DNA of 64,000 nucleotides, from assembly GCA_963920765.1 (NCBI GenBank), contig OY987244.1:8000501-8064500 (forward strand), given 5' to 3'. Source of the DNA: Ulota crispa. Lineage: Eukaryota; Streptophyta; Bryopsida; Orthotrichales; Orthotrichaceae. Position 1 is the stretch's first letter. Each line of letters opens with the position of its first letter. The position numbers and the translations under genes are program-made. Under the pieces are notes generated by a model. The model saw only the letters and a program-made list of their open reading frames with translations, did not search any database and had not been told where the DNA came from. Below are positions 20,972-32,270 of the stretch, piece by piece.

Positions 20972-22856
20972 TGAGTGCCTTGAGAAAATTCCTTGGTTGC
21001 TGTGTAAACGGAATGGTTGAGAGTGAGCATCAACGCTGTCAGCTTCTTGCAAGGTGGCATTTGTTGAACAGTGTCAAGGTTGGTAGCTTCTCAGCTTTCA
21101 TGTGGGAAATGTGTGTGTTAGGAGGGTTACGTTGGTGTTTGGTCTTGTCTTCTCTGCCAAATGTTTCAGTTTTATATTTTGGATTCTCTTTGAACGATTT
21201 TGATGCTATAACTTACTTGAGCTTCCTGCCCTAAAAACTGTACTGTTTGGGTCTGTTTGGGTCTTCTTGGGGTTTTTTTTAGAGTGGTGATAAGGACTTT
21301 TGGAGTGACGAGTATTATTTTGAACCTGGCTGGGAGAAGTTCTTGTTCTCTGTCAAAAGCATTTTACAGTTGTAGTTAGTGAATATTTCTATTGCTTTTG
21401 TTTTTTGTTTTGGGGTTCAAAATTTAGCACAATTGCTATTGCATTTAACTTGTGACAACCATTTAGTAGATTTTTCTAGATTTTTTGATGGCTTTGTAGA
21501 AGCCTATAATATTTGGTACAGTATCGGTTTGTTCAGATGTGTTTTTTAAATAGTAATTTGACTAACTTCACCCTCTAATGACGTTCCATTAATATAACTA
21601 GTTAACAGTTCTCTCTTCAAGACATTTAGCTCAAGCTTATGCAAAAACATTTAGTGATTCTAGTGTTTTGGAGAAAGATAATGTAGATTTCAAAATGTTT
21701 TTTTTGCATGCTTCGGTATGGCCCTTAAAAAAACACGAGACACGTTAAAATAGTAACGACATAGGTAGTTCAAGGACCCTTTAGGACCTTTTTAGTTTAC
21801 GGTTCAAGTTCAAAACTTTTCTTATGTAGACTAAAACACCCTATGAAAGTGGCATGTCTTGCATTAGATAGGGAATCCCAATATACAAAGCATACCACAA
21901 GTATTTCAAATGTCACCACTACAATAATTTGATCCGAATCTCATATTCAAATGTGTAAGGAAGGGCATTTTCTACCCTCAATGTATTGCACATTTCATTT
22001 TCAGATGAAACAAATAATATATCAAATCTTGTACTACATCTCAAGAGGAACTCAAAGAGCCAAAGCTAATCTTCTAACTCGAAACAATTTGTGCACAATG
22101 AACATTTGAAATTGGGTGTTCTTTCACTTGGTTTTTGCTAATTTTTGGTGATTGTTAACACAACATGCAACCTCTTCAAATCTTGTAAATTCTATTATAT
22201 AAACAAAGCACTTGCAATCCTTTTTTAATGAGACCTTACTTACTTTTAAAGTCTCAAAACTGCGCAAACAATGAATGATTCTCAGGACTTGGGCAAACTC
22301 TAGTAGGTAGTGGTAATGAAGGGAGACCATGAGGCTTGCATGCAACAAAGGGGTTCCCACATCAATTGGACGCTCATAAGAGGTACAAATGCACCTAGTT
22401 ACTTTCAGAAATGGCCTTGAGAACCTAGTTTAAGAAAATTACACCACTTGGCGTTTGAGGCTTAAGGTAGGAAAATCTATAAGCGTTAGTTTAAGGGTGT
22501 TGAACATGATGACTATTAATAAACATCTTGCAAACTATAGGATCTTGTTAGCAACAAAAAAAATAATGAGTTTGCACTTTTGAATGTATTATTTGGATAC
22601 TGTGAGAATAAGTTGTGAATTTTCAAAGAGCAATCTGCAATTGCACCTAATACCAACACTAAGGTTTCATGTTCACATGTTGTACATTCTTGTAATTACA
22701 TCTATTTACTTCTACAGATTTTTCAAGGTAACAATTATGGGGACACTAATACTTATGGGTGTTCCTACCTTAACTCACTTTGACATACATTGAAAAGAAT
22801 GGGCTCAAACTCTTTAGGTTAGTTGTTGTCACTCTCATAAACAAAATTATATATAC
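20972..22856. other. Intergenic, nothing recognised
   Basis: About 1.9 kb of AT-rich DNA without a supported gene, RNA or bounded mobile element. Confidence 0.45.
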
Positions 22857-23415
22857 GGGCCGTAGTGAGATTGACAAGAGGCCGCGGGATTGAGTGGCCA
22901 TACTTGGTTGAGATGCCAAATAAATAGGCTAAAAATAGGCATTAAATTTTTTTTTGAAACCTTTGGTTGGCCTTGATGTGAAGCTTTCAAAGTCCAAGTC
23001 CAAAGACCAAATCCAAAATCCAAACTTGTGGCAATGGACTTCTACAACCTCTCAACCTAAATAGCCATAGTGTAAAGCCTCTAAAGGCCAAGCCCAAAGT
23101 CCAAATTCATATCATTTATTAGACCTTTCAAAGTTCCAATCTAATGACCGAGATCTTGTTAGTTTTGTATTAATTTATGAAAAAAAAATTGACAACATCT
23201 TGACCATAGTTTGGGTCTCCATTTTTGCTTGACCAGCCCAAACTTCTGGTAAGAGGCTATAATTTTGGATGAAAAAACAATATCTTGTTGGTAGTCTGGA
23301 AGTACTATATTTTAGACTTTGGCCTTAGTGAGAAGGGTTAAGTGGCCAAATTCTTAATTTCTTACAATGTAATTGGTGAAAATTGAGTACTTCTCAACCT
23401 TTGGCCATAGTGTGA
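22857..23415. repeat. Region with repeated GGCC(A/G/T)TAGTG motif
   Basis: The motif GGCCGTAGTGAG / GGCCATAGTGTAAAG / GGCCTTAGTGAGAAG / GGCCATAGTGTGAAG occurs at about 22858, 23069, 23321 and 23401. Runs of CAAAGTCCAAG-type short repeats occur at about 22985-23110. It may be a decayed transposon or several stacked ones; I cannot draw its ends. Confidence 0.3.
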
Positions 23416-23471
23416 AGTGGTCCTAAGTAGTATAAAATAAAGTACAAAAGTGCTATTGCTAGAGTTGTTTA

Positions 23472-23588
23472 GAGTGTGTTCACACTTGATGTTAGGAGGG
23501 GTATTAGCAATATGAATGCAGTCTAAAGGTGTGTTCAAATACATCAATTATCCTTAGCTACAACCATTCACCAAGTGTGAACATACTT
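23472..23588. mobile_element. Short Tourist/PIF-like MITE (GTTCACACTTG family)
   Basis: TIRs: left GAGTGTGTTCACACTTGATG, right reverse complement AAGTATGTTCACACTTGGTG. TTA flanks lie at 23469-23471 and 23589-23591. The 117-bp copy is a sister of 56984-57105. Confidence 0.75.
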
Positions 23589-23600
23589 TTATAATGGTTA

Positions 23601-23834
23601 CAGTAGAACTCATCTAAATCAATATCCTCTAAACTGATATCCTCTATAATCTAATACATAACACAACTCTCAATGTCAGACCATACATTAATCATAAACC
23701 AAAGCAATTAATTCAATAGTAATAATACTCATTGGTGGTATCCTGGCACTAACCGAAAGGTAATTCACTAATAACTTACTTAAATTAATCTAATTCTTCG
23801 GTCCCAACCATATCAGTTTAGAGGAGTTCTACTG
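23601..23834. mobile_element. Emigrant/pogo-like MITE (Tc1/mariner)
   Basis: TIRs: left CAGTAGAACTCATCTAAATC, right reverse complement CAGTAGAACTCCTCTAAACT. The TA flanks at 23599-23600 and 23835-23836 fit the TA target of Tc1/mariner elements. The end sequence resembles the CAGTAAAACCTCTATAAATT start of the plant Emigrant/Lemi1 (pogo) group. At 234 bp it is non-coding. It begins 10 bp after the preceding MITE's TSD. Confidence 0.82.
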
Positions 23835-23836
23835 TA

Positions 23837-26201
23837 CCATGTTGTGGACTAATCACTGATGGGGACAACTGCGGCACATGCAAAACTCAGTTTGACAGAA
23901 AAATCTCATACCAGATCTCAAGGTGAATCAACAGGCAAAGTACAAGGCAGGCAGTAAGCAGTTGGTTTGGCTTGCCAAGTGCATCATCCTTTCCTACCAA
24001 GTACTGTAAAGTATAAATATCAGCAGTGCCGTCCTTGGGCTGTTCCTAATTTGTCCTAATCGTACCAAACGTGTACACAATGTGTACAAAGGGCTGGCGC
24101 GTTATTCAAGCAGCAGGTGTTGCAGGCCAGTTCCGTGAGAGGTGCAGAAACAAGCACAGTGTCCTCTGTCCACCCTACACTCCACCGTATGTGGTGAGAT
24201 CTTTACCACCGCACTGAAGTACTAACTGAACCCATCAATTCATCGACTCAACTCCTGAGAGCCTCAGAGAGCCAACGTCCCTTTGCAATAAGTTAATGAA
24301 TAGACAGACGGCTTCAAAACAACGCGACTTTTCATTGTAATGGATAAATTTTCGTTCTTCCAACTCACTTTTACACAAAAGCCATTGAGACGTACTTTGC
24401 CTTTGTGTTGCCAGATTGGCAGGGATATTACATTTTTGAAGTCTTTTTGATTAGATAAGATGCCATGTCTACAATTCCACTGGCTACTATTTCAAGTTAA
24501 TTCTTTGGTTACCATTGTATGGACAACACCAAAAGCCCAAAATCCATATGAGGCATATTTCAATTGAATAAACGCATGTAAACTTAAGAACCATATGAAG
24601 CACTTGGTCCATATTCTCCCCACAACTATGAAAATTTTATTGTCAAGTGCATGCAGTTTCACTAAGATGAATTCCAGTTTCTCTTTGAGGGTGCCACACA
24701 TGAAAGCCTATTTATACAAGAGACTGCATCAAGGTCATATGATTGTGACACAAATAGTGGGCTACAAAACATACTCCTTGAAGGTGTACTCCATACAACA
24801 TCAAAGCATCTCCACCACTTCAAGAAAACTTCATCTATGTCACAATAATAAAAGCATAAAGCACGCTTTTATTTTCCAAGAAATTGAAAATACATAGACT
24901 GAAATGCTTAGAAACTATGCTAAAGTGATGGCAAGTAGCATAAAATACAACATTCCAATTGAATGCCCATTTTGAGAACTACATAACCAATTTGCTTGAT
25001 AGATGTCACCCTCAATCCTCTAGCTCACAATAGTGGTGTTAGAGGAGAGAGAGGCCATAACCTCCTAAAGAATGCTATGATCACCCCCATGATTGGGAGG
25101 AAGAATGAAAATTGTGTTCCAAGAACATGGTTCCTTCGCCTTTTAAAAAATATCGGTATTTTGGAGAGAAACTTGGAAAAAATCTATCCATAATTACTCT
25201 AAGGGAGTGAGTTTCTCAATGAACAGTAGAATGGAAACTGAAAAGTGATACTGACAACAATGAAAGAGGTCTGGAGGGTATTAGGTTTTGTTTTGCTGCC
25301 CTTGAATTCGCAGCACTGAAATCTTTTGCTCTCCAGTTCAGTGGCATGCGTTGATATTTTGATTGTGTTAATTCATGTCTCCTTTTGTTTTATCTCCATA
25401 CCATTTTCAGTTGAAGCTTTTGTACTTTACTCTAACAATAAATTTCTTTCATTTGTGTCAAAAAAAATTGCATAAACTGTGAAGCATGAGGTGAGCCAAA
25501 TTTGACAAGAGAGGACAAGGTGGTAGATCATGGGCCGGGTGGCAGATCGTGGGCCGGGTGGCAAAAGGATCCAAGAAGGCACCGGCCATTCAGATCGAGG
25601 GTGTACGGCCCGTACCCACGCCTTTGTACTGAACGTGAGGACAGTTGGGACACTGCTTAAGGGACGGCGAAGGACGGTAGTTGTCAGTTGTCACGGGCAG
25701 CTACACCTACCCCGGTTATGCTACTCGCACTAGCCAGTCGCCAGCAGGGTTTTTTTCATTTTACGACTACGAGGCAGGGTTTAAATTGCTGGCGAATTCT
25801 GACAGATTTCCTCCATAGGTTTGGTTTCCTTCCGGATTTCCTCCAATGTTGAGGGGACATAGCAGCACGCATTTGCCAGAAATTTAAATCTTGCTATGAG
25901 GGTAGAGTGCAAGGTTTTTTTTTTAAGATATCAACTTATGAAAATACTGGCAATGATTTTGGATAGTAAATTTACTTAGGTGGCTATTTTGGAAAAACAC
26001 TTCAAGAAGAACAATTTGTTTAGGAAGAAAAGTGGACAAAATATTGGTGACAAATGGTTATTTATTACACAAGTAGGAGGCGATATCACATATTTTGCAA
26101 CAATATATTTGGCCATGACCATAATTTAGGCGTATTTGTTTTTGGCATTCTTTGCCATTAAGTTGGTGAAGTGTAGCAATGCATTAGCAACTTGTCTTGA
26201 T
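23837..26201. other. Intergenic, nothing recognised apart from a short tandem repeat
   Basis: About 2.4 kb. There is an 18-bp tandem duplication (GGTGGCAGATCGTGGGCC and its neighbour) at about 25521-25562, within a locally GC-rich patch (25500-25760) that has no convincing exon. AAAGCATCTCCACCACTTC at about 24804 resembles a Tourist TIR, but its partner was not found. Confidence 0.4.
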
Positions 26202-26927
26202 ATAACCCCTAAAGGATCACTTTTCCCTACGGGGGACAAATGGGATTTCATGCATGTACTTATGGCTACACTACTTTGTGTAATTTTTTGAAACTTTTAT
26301 GGAAGATGGGAATTCAGAGATTTGTGCAGGCATCTAATTTTATCCTCATTCCAACATTTATTGAAGTAGTTAAAAATGAATTTATGAGAATTTTAGTTCA
26401 GCGGGTAGCCCAAAAACTTCTTTAAAATTTGCATTTTTAAAAAATAAAAATTTGAGGTTAGTTCTTTAGACTTGTATATATGTGAGAAGCTTTTAATCAT
26501 TCAATTCTAATTGATGAGATGAAATTTATGAGAAGTTTTTGTTTGCGGGTAGGTGTGGAAAATCTCAAAACTATGCCTACATGCAAATTAAAACTTCTCA
26601 TAGCTTTTATCTCATCAACTAGAATTGAATGATTCAAAGCTTCCCACATATATATAAGTCTAAAGAACTAACCTCAAATTTTTATTTTCTAAAAATGCAA
26701 TTTTTAAAGAAGTTTTTGAGCTGCCTGATTTTGCTTGCATTTGGAAATTCATTTTTGACTTCTTCAATAAATGTCAAAATGAAGAAAAAATTTAGATGCC
26801 CACTTAGATCTTTGAATTCCCCACCTTCAATAAAAGTTTCAAAAAATCACAAAAAGTAGATTAGCTATAGGTACATGTCTAAAATCCATTTGTCCCCCCA
26901 GGGGATAGTTGGTCCTTTAGGGGTTAA
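26202..26927. mobile_element. Palindromic TTAA-type piggyBac-like element
   Basis: Left end AACCCCTAAAGGATCACTTT preceded by ATA (target ATAA, 26202-26205); right end GGTCCTTTAGGGGTTAA (TTAA 26924-26927). Almost the whole element is one inverted repeat centred near 26,565: CTCATAGCTTTTATCTCATC pairs with GATGAGATGAAATTTATGAG, and TTTGAATTCCCCACCTTC-type outer blocks also pair. The arms are about 330 bp. Both ends are of the GTCCCC...GGGGACAAATGGG type. Confidence 0.82.
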
Positions 26928-27384
26928 TACAAAACTATACTTCCAATAAATTGATGGCTATAAGAAATCAAGGATTTCAAAAAATATAATAAAAATTTGC
27001 ATCAAAAAACTTAAAAACTCTTAAACAAACAAGTGACCATAATCATAGACTGCATAACTAAGAATGTAGCTAAGGGAGTAATGGCACAAATGAAGTGTTC
27101 TAGCCACAACCTCTCAAAAAATAAAGCAAATCAAGTGTGAGAGATGAAATATGTGGTAAGCAAAACACTTATATTATTTTGGTTGGAGATTGTATTGGTG
27201 ATGCCAACCAATTATTAAGAGAGTATATATACGGTCCTCAATGGAAGTTTGGCCACAGGGCTGTCAATTACTAGTGAACATTGGCTACATTGACATTAAT
27301 TTTCACCTTTTTTTCCTTCAGCTATATTGAAGCACACTTCTCTAAGTCAAAATTTGGCTATATTTCACCAATAAAAAAATCCTT
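26928..27384. other. Intergenic, nothing recognised
   Basis: About 450 bp of AT-rich DNA without supported features. Confidence 0.4.
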
Positions 27385-28392
27385 GGTAGAGCAACCCGTA
27401 CCTAACAATGCAAGCAAGTAAGAAAAAAATGGTCAAAATTGGTTAGAATTGTCAACATGTGCACATTCATTCAAAAACTGTTTCAATATTAGTAACCTTC
27501 ATCCAAATTTTGAAGACTTTGATGTTGGTTTGGGGAAGAATTAGACAATTTCATCCATTTTCACCTTATTTTTTAGTGTTGTGGTAGTAAGTGACCATTT
27601 AACCCCTAAAAGCTCACTTGTCTCTTCAGGGGACAAAATGGGTTTTGGGCAGCTCACTCCAAGTGGAATTTTTATCTTTTTATTTTGAAAATTTCACACT
27701 TAATGTGTCCAAGGAGCAGCTTTAAGGCCCAACAATTTTCATAACTTTTGATTACATGATTCAAAAGTTATTGCATAATATGTTGTTTTTTTTAAAACTC
27801 CGGGCAACATGGGCAGCTCAGAAAATTTCTTTAAAAATTACATTTTTTTCAAGTTTTTTTTTGAAATTGGTTCTTTAGACTTATATGTACCTAAGAAGCT
27901 TTGAATCATTCAATTTTGATTGTTGAGATGAAAGTTATGAGAAGTTTTAGTTTGTGGGTAGGTATGGAGTCTCTCAAAACCATACCTACCCACAAACTAA
28001 AACTTCTCGTAACTTTCATCTCATAAATTGAAATCAAAACATTCAAAGCTTCTCACTTACACATAACTCTAAAGAACTAATTTCAAAAAAAAAAAAAAAC
28101 TTGAAAAAAATGTAATTTTTAAAGAAGTTTTTTGAGCTGCCCCTACTTGGAGTTTTAAAAAAACAACACATCATGCAATAACTTTTGAACCATGTAGTCA
28201 AAAGTTATGAAAATTGCTGGGCTTTAAAGCTACTCCTTGGACACATCATGTGTGAAAATTTCAAAATAAAAAGATAAAAATTCCACTTGCAATGAGCTGC
28301 CCAAAATCGCTATTTTGCAAAAATACAGTGCTTGGGCCTTTAGAGGTTAAGGTAAGATTTAGGCAATTTTTTGCTAGAACTAAACATCCTAC
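27385..28392. mobile_element. Dispersed GGTAGAGCAAC element, interrupted by a TTAA element
   Basis: The left part (27385-27602) and the right part (from 28351, GGTAAGATTTAGGCAATTTT) together match the uninterrupted copy at 61952-62224 and the diverged copies at 31989-32270 and 51921-52178. Shared blocks include GGTAGAGCAACC, a GCAAGTAAGAAAAA block and a TTCATCCA block. The TIR in the best copy is GGTAGAGCAAC / GTTGCTCCACC. The family is not known to me. Confidence 0.7.
27599..28350. mobile_element. Palindromic TTAA-type piggyBac-like element, inserted in an older repeat
   Basis: TTAACCCCTAAAAGCTCAC at the left (TTAA 27599-27602) and GCTTGGGCCTTTAGAGGTTAA at the right (TTAA 28347-28350). The element is a giant hairpin centred near 27,975: ACCATACCTACCCACAAACT pairs with AGTTTGTGGGTAGGTATGG. 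Outer blocks such as TCCAAGGAGCAGCTTTAA pair with TTAAAGCTACTCCTTGGA. The arms are about 360 bp. The host repeat gives an independent view of the empty target. Confidence 0.88.
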
Positions 28393-28533
28393 TCACCAGT
28401 CTTGCTCTTTGCAATTCGCATTTGTCTTCCTTTCCCTAACTGCTTGTGTTCCCTCCCTCAAATACTCGCAGTTCTAGGTCATGAACGTGGTTACCACGAG
28501 TCATCAGCAAATTTGGTGGGCTGAGGAAATTCA

Positions 28534-28928
28534 AGCATCCGCACCCTTGCACGCAACTTGGGGCTCTCAAAAGCAGGCATTTAGGCCTTTAGGGTACATC
28601 CACAATCAAGGGTTTGCTTGCTCAAATCTCAAATATCCCTCCTTTGCACTCAAGCAAGTACTAGCAGGCATTAAGAGTGTATCGTAGAGGATAGGTAACG
28701 AGCTTCAATCATGGGCCTCTTATGTCAACCAATTAACAAGTTTCAATTGTCCTAAATTTGTGCACGGTAAGAATTCATCAAACCTTGAACATTCTAGTTT
28801 TTGAGCTACAATTGAGCTAGCTCCGTCTTGTATAGGACATTGGTGAATTTGCAATGAGGAGCATGAGACAAAGCAGATGCACCAAGTGCTCTTGTAGAGC
28901 TCTTGAGTGTTTGTGGGTGCGGATGCTC
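28534..28928. mobile_element. Tourist/PIF-like MITE (GAGCATCC family)
   Basis: Left end AAGCATCCGCACCCTTGCAC; right end, reverse complement, GAGCATCCGCACCCACAAAC. The right flank is TTA (28929-28931) and the left flank is TCA (28531-28533), probably an eroded TTA. Same family as 17037-17328 and 52182-52543. Confidence 0.65.
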
Positions 28929-28931
28929 TTA

Positions 28932-29286
28932 GAACTGACTGTCACATACTCCTGGCGCAATACATTTCTTATGGAGAACGCTAAATCCTTGTTCTTAATT
29001 GCTCTCACACCCTTTGTGGGGCCAGGTTTTTTACATGCCTGAAAATTTATGAGTTTAGAAATTTATTCATTCGGAGACTAAATTTGAGAATTTTGGATTC
29101 AGAAACCCTGATTTAGTTCAGAAGACATGGAAGGATATAAAATTGACCAACTCCAAAGTAGAAGCAGATTTTTCACTTCTGTCCTTGTTTGTAAAGTAGC
29201 AACAGTTTTCCACATTGGCCCCACGGAAAGGATGTTAGAGCAATTCAGACCAGCAAACGTTTTAGTGTTCTCCATTTTCTACCACG
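28932..29286. other. Intergenic, nothing recognised
   Basis: About 350 bp between two mobile elements. No supported feature. Confidence 0.4.
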
Positions 29287-30245
29287 TTAACCTCTAAAGG
29301 CCCATTGTCCCCGCGGGTGACAAATGGGATTTTGGGCAGGTCCCTATGGCCAAACAATTTTTTGTGGTTTTTTGAAACTTTTATTGAAGGTGTGCAATTC
29401 AAAGATCTACATGGGCATCCAATTTGTTCTTCATTGAGACATTCATTGAACAAGTTATACATGAATTTCTGAAAAAGGGCAAGGGCAGGTAGTCCAAAAA
29501 AAAATTCAAAATTGTATTTTTTAAAATTAAAAATCTGAAATTGGTTCTTTAGATTTTTATATACAAGGAAATCTTTGAATCATTCAATTTTGATAAATGA
29601 GATGAAAGTTATGAGAAGTTTTAGTTTGCGGGTAGTTATGGGACTCCCAAACCTCCATTCCTTTTTCCCCTTGTAAAACTTATTGCTTTACTGTTCTGAG
29701 CTCTTTGTGTATTTGTTTTTTGACCTTTTTTGGAAGTTGTAGTAGACTAAGATTCCTTGGTTTTCACCATTTGGATCAAAGTAATTTGGGTTTTTGAATT
29801 TTACATAAATCCTCCAATTATGCTTAGCGTATATGCAAATTTCATGACCTTACAGCGTTGCAAGATTTTACAAAGTATGATCCACATCTCCGTTTCATTT
29901 GAAAATTCTCCCACATTTACCTAACTTGGTCTTCTACATGGGAAAAATAAACCTCAACTTTGTGTAGAGCAATTTTTTTGATATAAGAGCCATCAAAGGC
30001 TTCTGAAATTTCTGGGCAGCAGTGAAAAAAACTTTTTTTTTCACTTCTTATGTGAATATCTCACTCCTCACCATCTAGAATGAGCTAATTTATTTTCCGT
30101 AAGTACCTCCCATTGTCTAGGGCGAAATCTTACAGTTGGATTTCCAAAAAAAAAAAAAAAAAAAAAACATTTCTCCTCACTCCCCCAAAAGTGGCAATTT
30201 TGAGTGATTTTCACAAAAAAAAAGGCTTGGGCCTTTAGGGGTTAA
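29287..30245. mobile_element. TTAA-flanked piggyBac-like element with two distinct ends
   Basis: Left end TTAACCTCTAAAGGCCCATT followed by GTCCCCGCGGGTGACAAATG. Right end GGCTTGGGCCTTTAGGGGTTAA (TTAA 30242-30245), preceded by GTGGCAATTTTGAGTGATTT. The two ends differ inside the first ~16 bp, so this is the asymmetric type also seen at 11366-13234. It is 959 bp long with no coding region. Confidence 0.83.
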
Positions 30246-31185
30246 CCCCTAAAGGTTTTTGACTATGTTTTCACTGAAACTGCTACAAAATTGCAATTTC
30301 TACTACAAGTACCAAATATTAGAAAAAAAACATTTGTGGACAAATCTAACCTTAAGATCTTGTACTACACTAATTTTAGAAGACGTGGATATTTTTCAGA
30401 ATCTTCTACCAAGTAGATTGTAAGATGATTGAGTTTGAATTGAAAAAAAACCATTTTTTGTCCTTGCAAAAATTTGGGCAGCTACACTTCACAAGGTCAT
30501 ATTTGTATGAAATAATTCCCAAAATGGTTGAAATTTTTTGGATTTGTTCTTCAGAGCAAGTTGGGTACACACTTGAAAACTTCCCATCATTTGGAATTGT
30601 ACAACACATGGGAAAAAAATAGTAAGTAAAAAGAAGTAGAGAATGATTCAAACCACTAAATTGTTAAGAATGTAATTTTGAAAATGAAAAATGCCAATCC
30701 CAATGGTTTTAATGTTGTAATAAAATATCTACATCCTTTGGCTTTAATTTTTTTTCAAACTATTGAAAATTGAGTAGAATAAAGGACTTAAAAGTTTACT
30801 TTAGCATAGATAACTCATAATTGTCCATTAACAAAATCTCCTCATAACTTTCATCTCATTGATATAAATGGAATGATTTAAAGCTTCCCACATTTATAAA
30901 AATCAAAAGAACCAATTTTAGTTTCTTCTTTTCTTTAAATATAATTTTTGAAATTTTTTTTTGAGCTACCCACACTTCCTAGCAACAAAAAAAACTTTGT
31001 ATCATGCAATGACTTTTGAACCATGTAGTCAAAGTTTTGAAAATTATTGAACCTTAAAGCTACTCCTTGGGCACATCATGTGTGAAAATTTCAAAATTTC
31101 TTTTGAAATAATCATGTGTAATGAGCTGCCAAAAATTGCTATGTTGCCAAAAAGAAAAAGCATTGTTGGGGTCTTTAGGGGTTAA
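30242..31185. mobile_element. TTAA-flanked piggyBac-like element, abutting the previous one
   Basis: Starts TTAACCCCTAAAGGTTTTTG at the same TTAA (30242-30245) that ends the preceding element, and ends GGGGTCTTTAGGGGTTAA (TTAA 31182-31185). The interior shares blocks with 12155-13098 and 34177-34777, for example TTGGAATTGTACAACACATG and AAGAAGTAGAGAATGA. The right subterminal block (AATGAGCTGCCAAAAATTGC) matches the right end of 27599-28350. Confidence 0.83.
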
Positions 31186-31247
31186 CACTATGAGAACTAC
31201 GCGGAAAATGGGGATGATAGTGTCACATCCATCTAAAAGAAACATTA

Positions 31248-31388
31248 CACTACAAGGAAAAGGCCATTTTTGTACTAAGCACCATGACTACCGTGAGTCA
31301 TTTTGGACACATTTGGACACAAAATATGTCCAAAATGACTCACGGTAGTCATGGTGCTTAGTCAAAAAATGACCTTTTCCTTGTAGTG
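31248..31388. mobile_element. CACTA-type MITE
   Basis: A 141-bp element that is almost a full hairpin. It starts CACTACAAGGAAAAGGCCAT and ends ATGACCTTTTCCTTGTAGTG. The flanking TTA at 31245-31247 and 31389-31391 is the 3-bp target duplication of CACTA (En/Spm) elements. The inner arms pair through ACCATGACTACCGTGAGTCA. Its arms are nearly identical, so it is probably young. Confidence 0.92.
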
Positions 31389-31391
31389 TTA

Positions 31392-31988
31392 TGATCGCCA
31401 ACATGGACAGATGTTGCTACTCATTGGAAATTCTATGGATGGACTTGCACTCATGGATAGTTCTGTTTATTTTTTTAGCATACCTTCATACATTGTAGTG
31501 TGCATATCACTTAAATGGTGCAATTGGGAAAAACTTTTATTACATCTTTCAAATCAAAGGATGTAGAATTGTTCAAATAATTGGTAGGGCCTAAAATGCA
31601 CTGGTACAAGGAAAACACTTGAAATTTTACCACGTTCTTTCTACATTTAGCAAGTTTCAAGTTTCAACTGCCATAAGATTGGAATTTTGGATTGTTACAT
31701 GGGTAGGAAGAAATACACAGGTGGGCAGGTATCAACCAGTCATTGGGTTTAGGGTTAGGGCCTTGCTTCCCACTTCCGCTCTCTAGCTTTGATGCAGTAA
31801 CTTGTTCATTGACTCATGCGCGGACAAACGCTATTTGGTCAGGGTAAAATGGTGGGTCATGAGCGGGGATTCATGATTTTGTGAGTAAGAACGGTTTTTA
31901 ATTTTAATACAAGGGAATAACTAAAAAGAAGTAATGTTTGAAAAAATTGATAATTTAAAATGCACAATTATAGGGCCTTGTGTAAAGG
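31392..31988. other. Intergenic, nothing recognised
   Basis: About 600 bp. GGGTTTAGGGTTAGGGCC at about 31746 is a single short telomere-like stretch and not an array. Confidence 0.4.
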
Positions 31989-32270
31989 GTTTAATTTTTG
32001 TTCTTTCATTGGCCGCGCAACAGGCACCTACCAATGCCAGTAGGTAAGAAATTTTTGGATACAAATGGGTGGAACCAACAAAAAGCGCTTATTCATCCAA
32101 ATACTACACTAATATTAGCATCTTTCATCTGTATTCTAGCAAATATAGTGCACTCTTGGCCAGCCACTAGGCAAATTCATCCAGTTTTCCACTTAATATT
32201 TATAGTGTTATGGTCGCTGGGGACAAATTTAGGTAAATTTCTAGCAAAAATTCACCAAGAATTTAAACCC
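31989..32270. mobile_element. Diverged copy of the GGTAGAGCAAC dispersed element
   Basis: Aligns with 61929-62224. The shared left flank is TTTAATTTTTGTT, followed by GCAACAGGCACCTACCAATG, GCCAGTAGGTAAGAAATTTT, and near the right end TTTAGGTAAATTTCTAGCAA. The ends are too eroded to read TIRs here. Confidence 0.55.

Noticed and set aside
20765-21052. Lys/Glu-rich and Ser/Leu-rich open frames
   Set aside because: Both are translations of the polypyrimidine microsatellite at 20901-20971.
25500-25760. GC-richer stretch that might be an exon
   Set aside because: The open frame includes an 18-bp tandem duplication, has no domain, and no paired splice sites were convincing.
31740-31770. Telomere-like GGGTTTAGGGTTAGGG
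   Set aside because: Only about two units of TTTAGGG; far too short for an interstitial telomere array.
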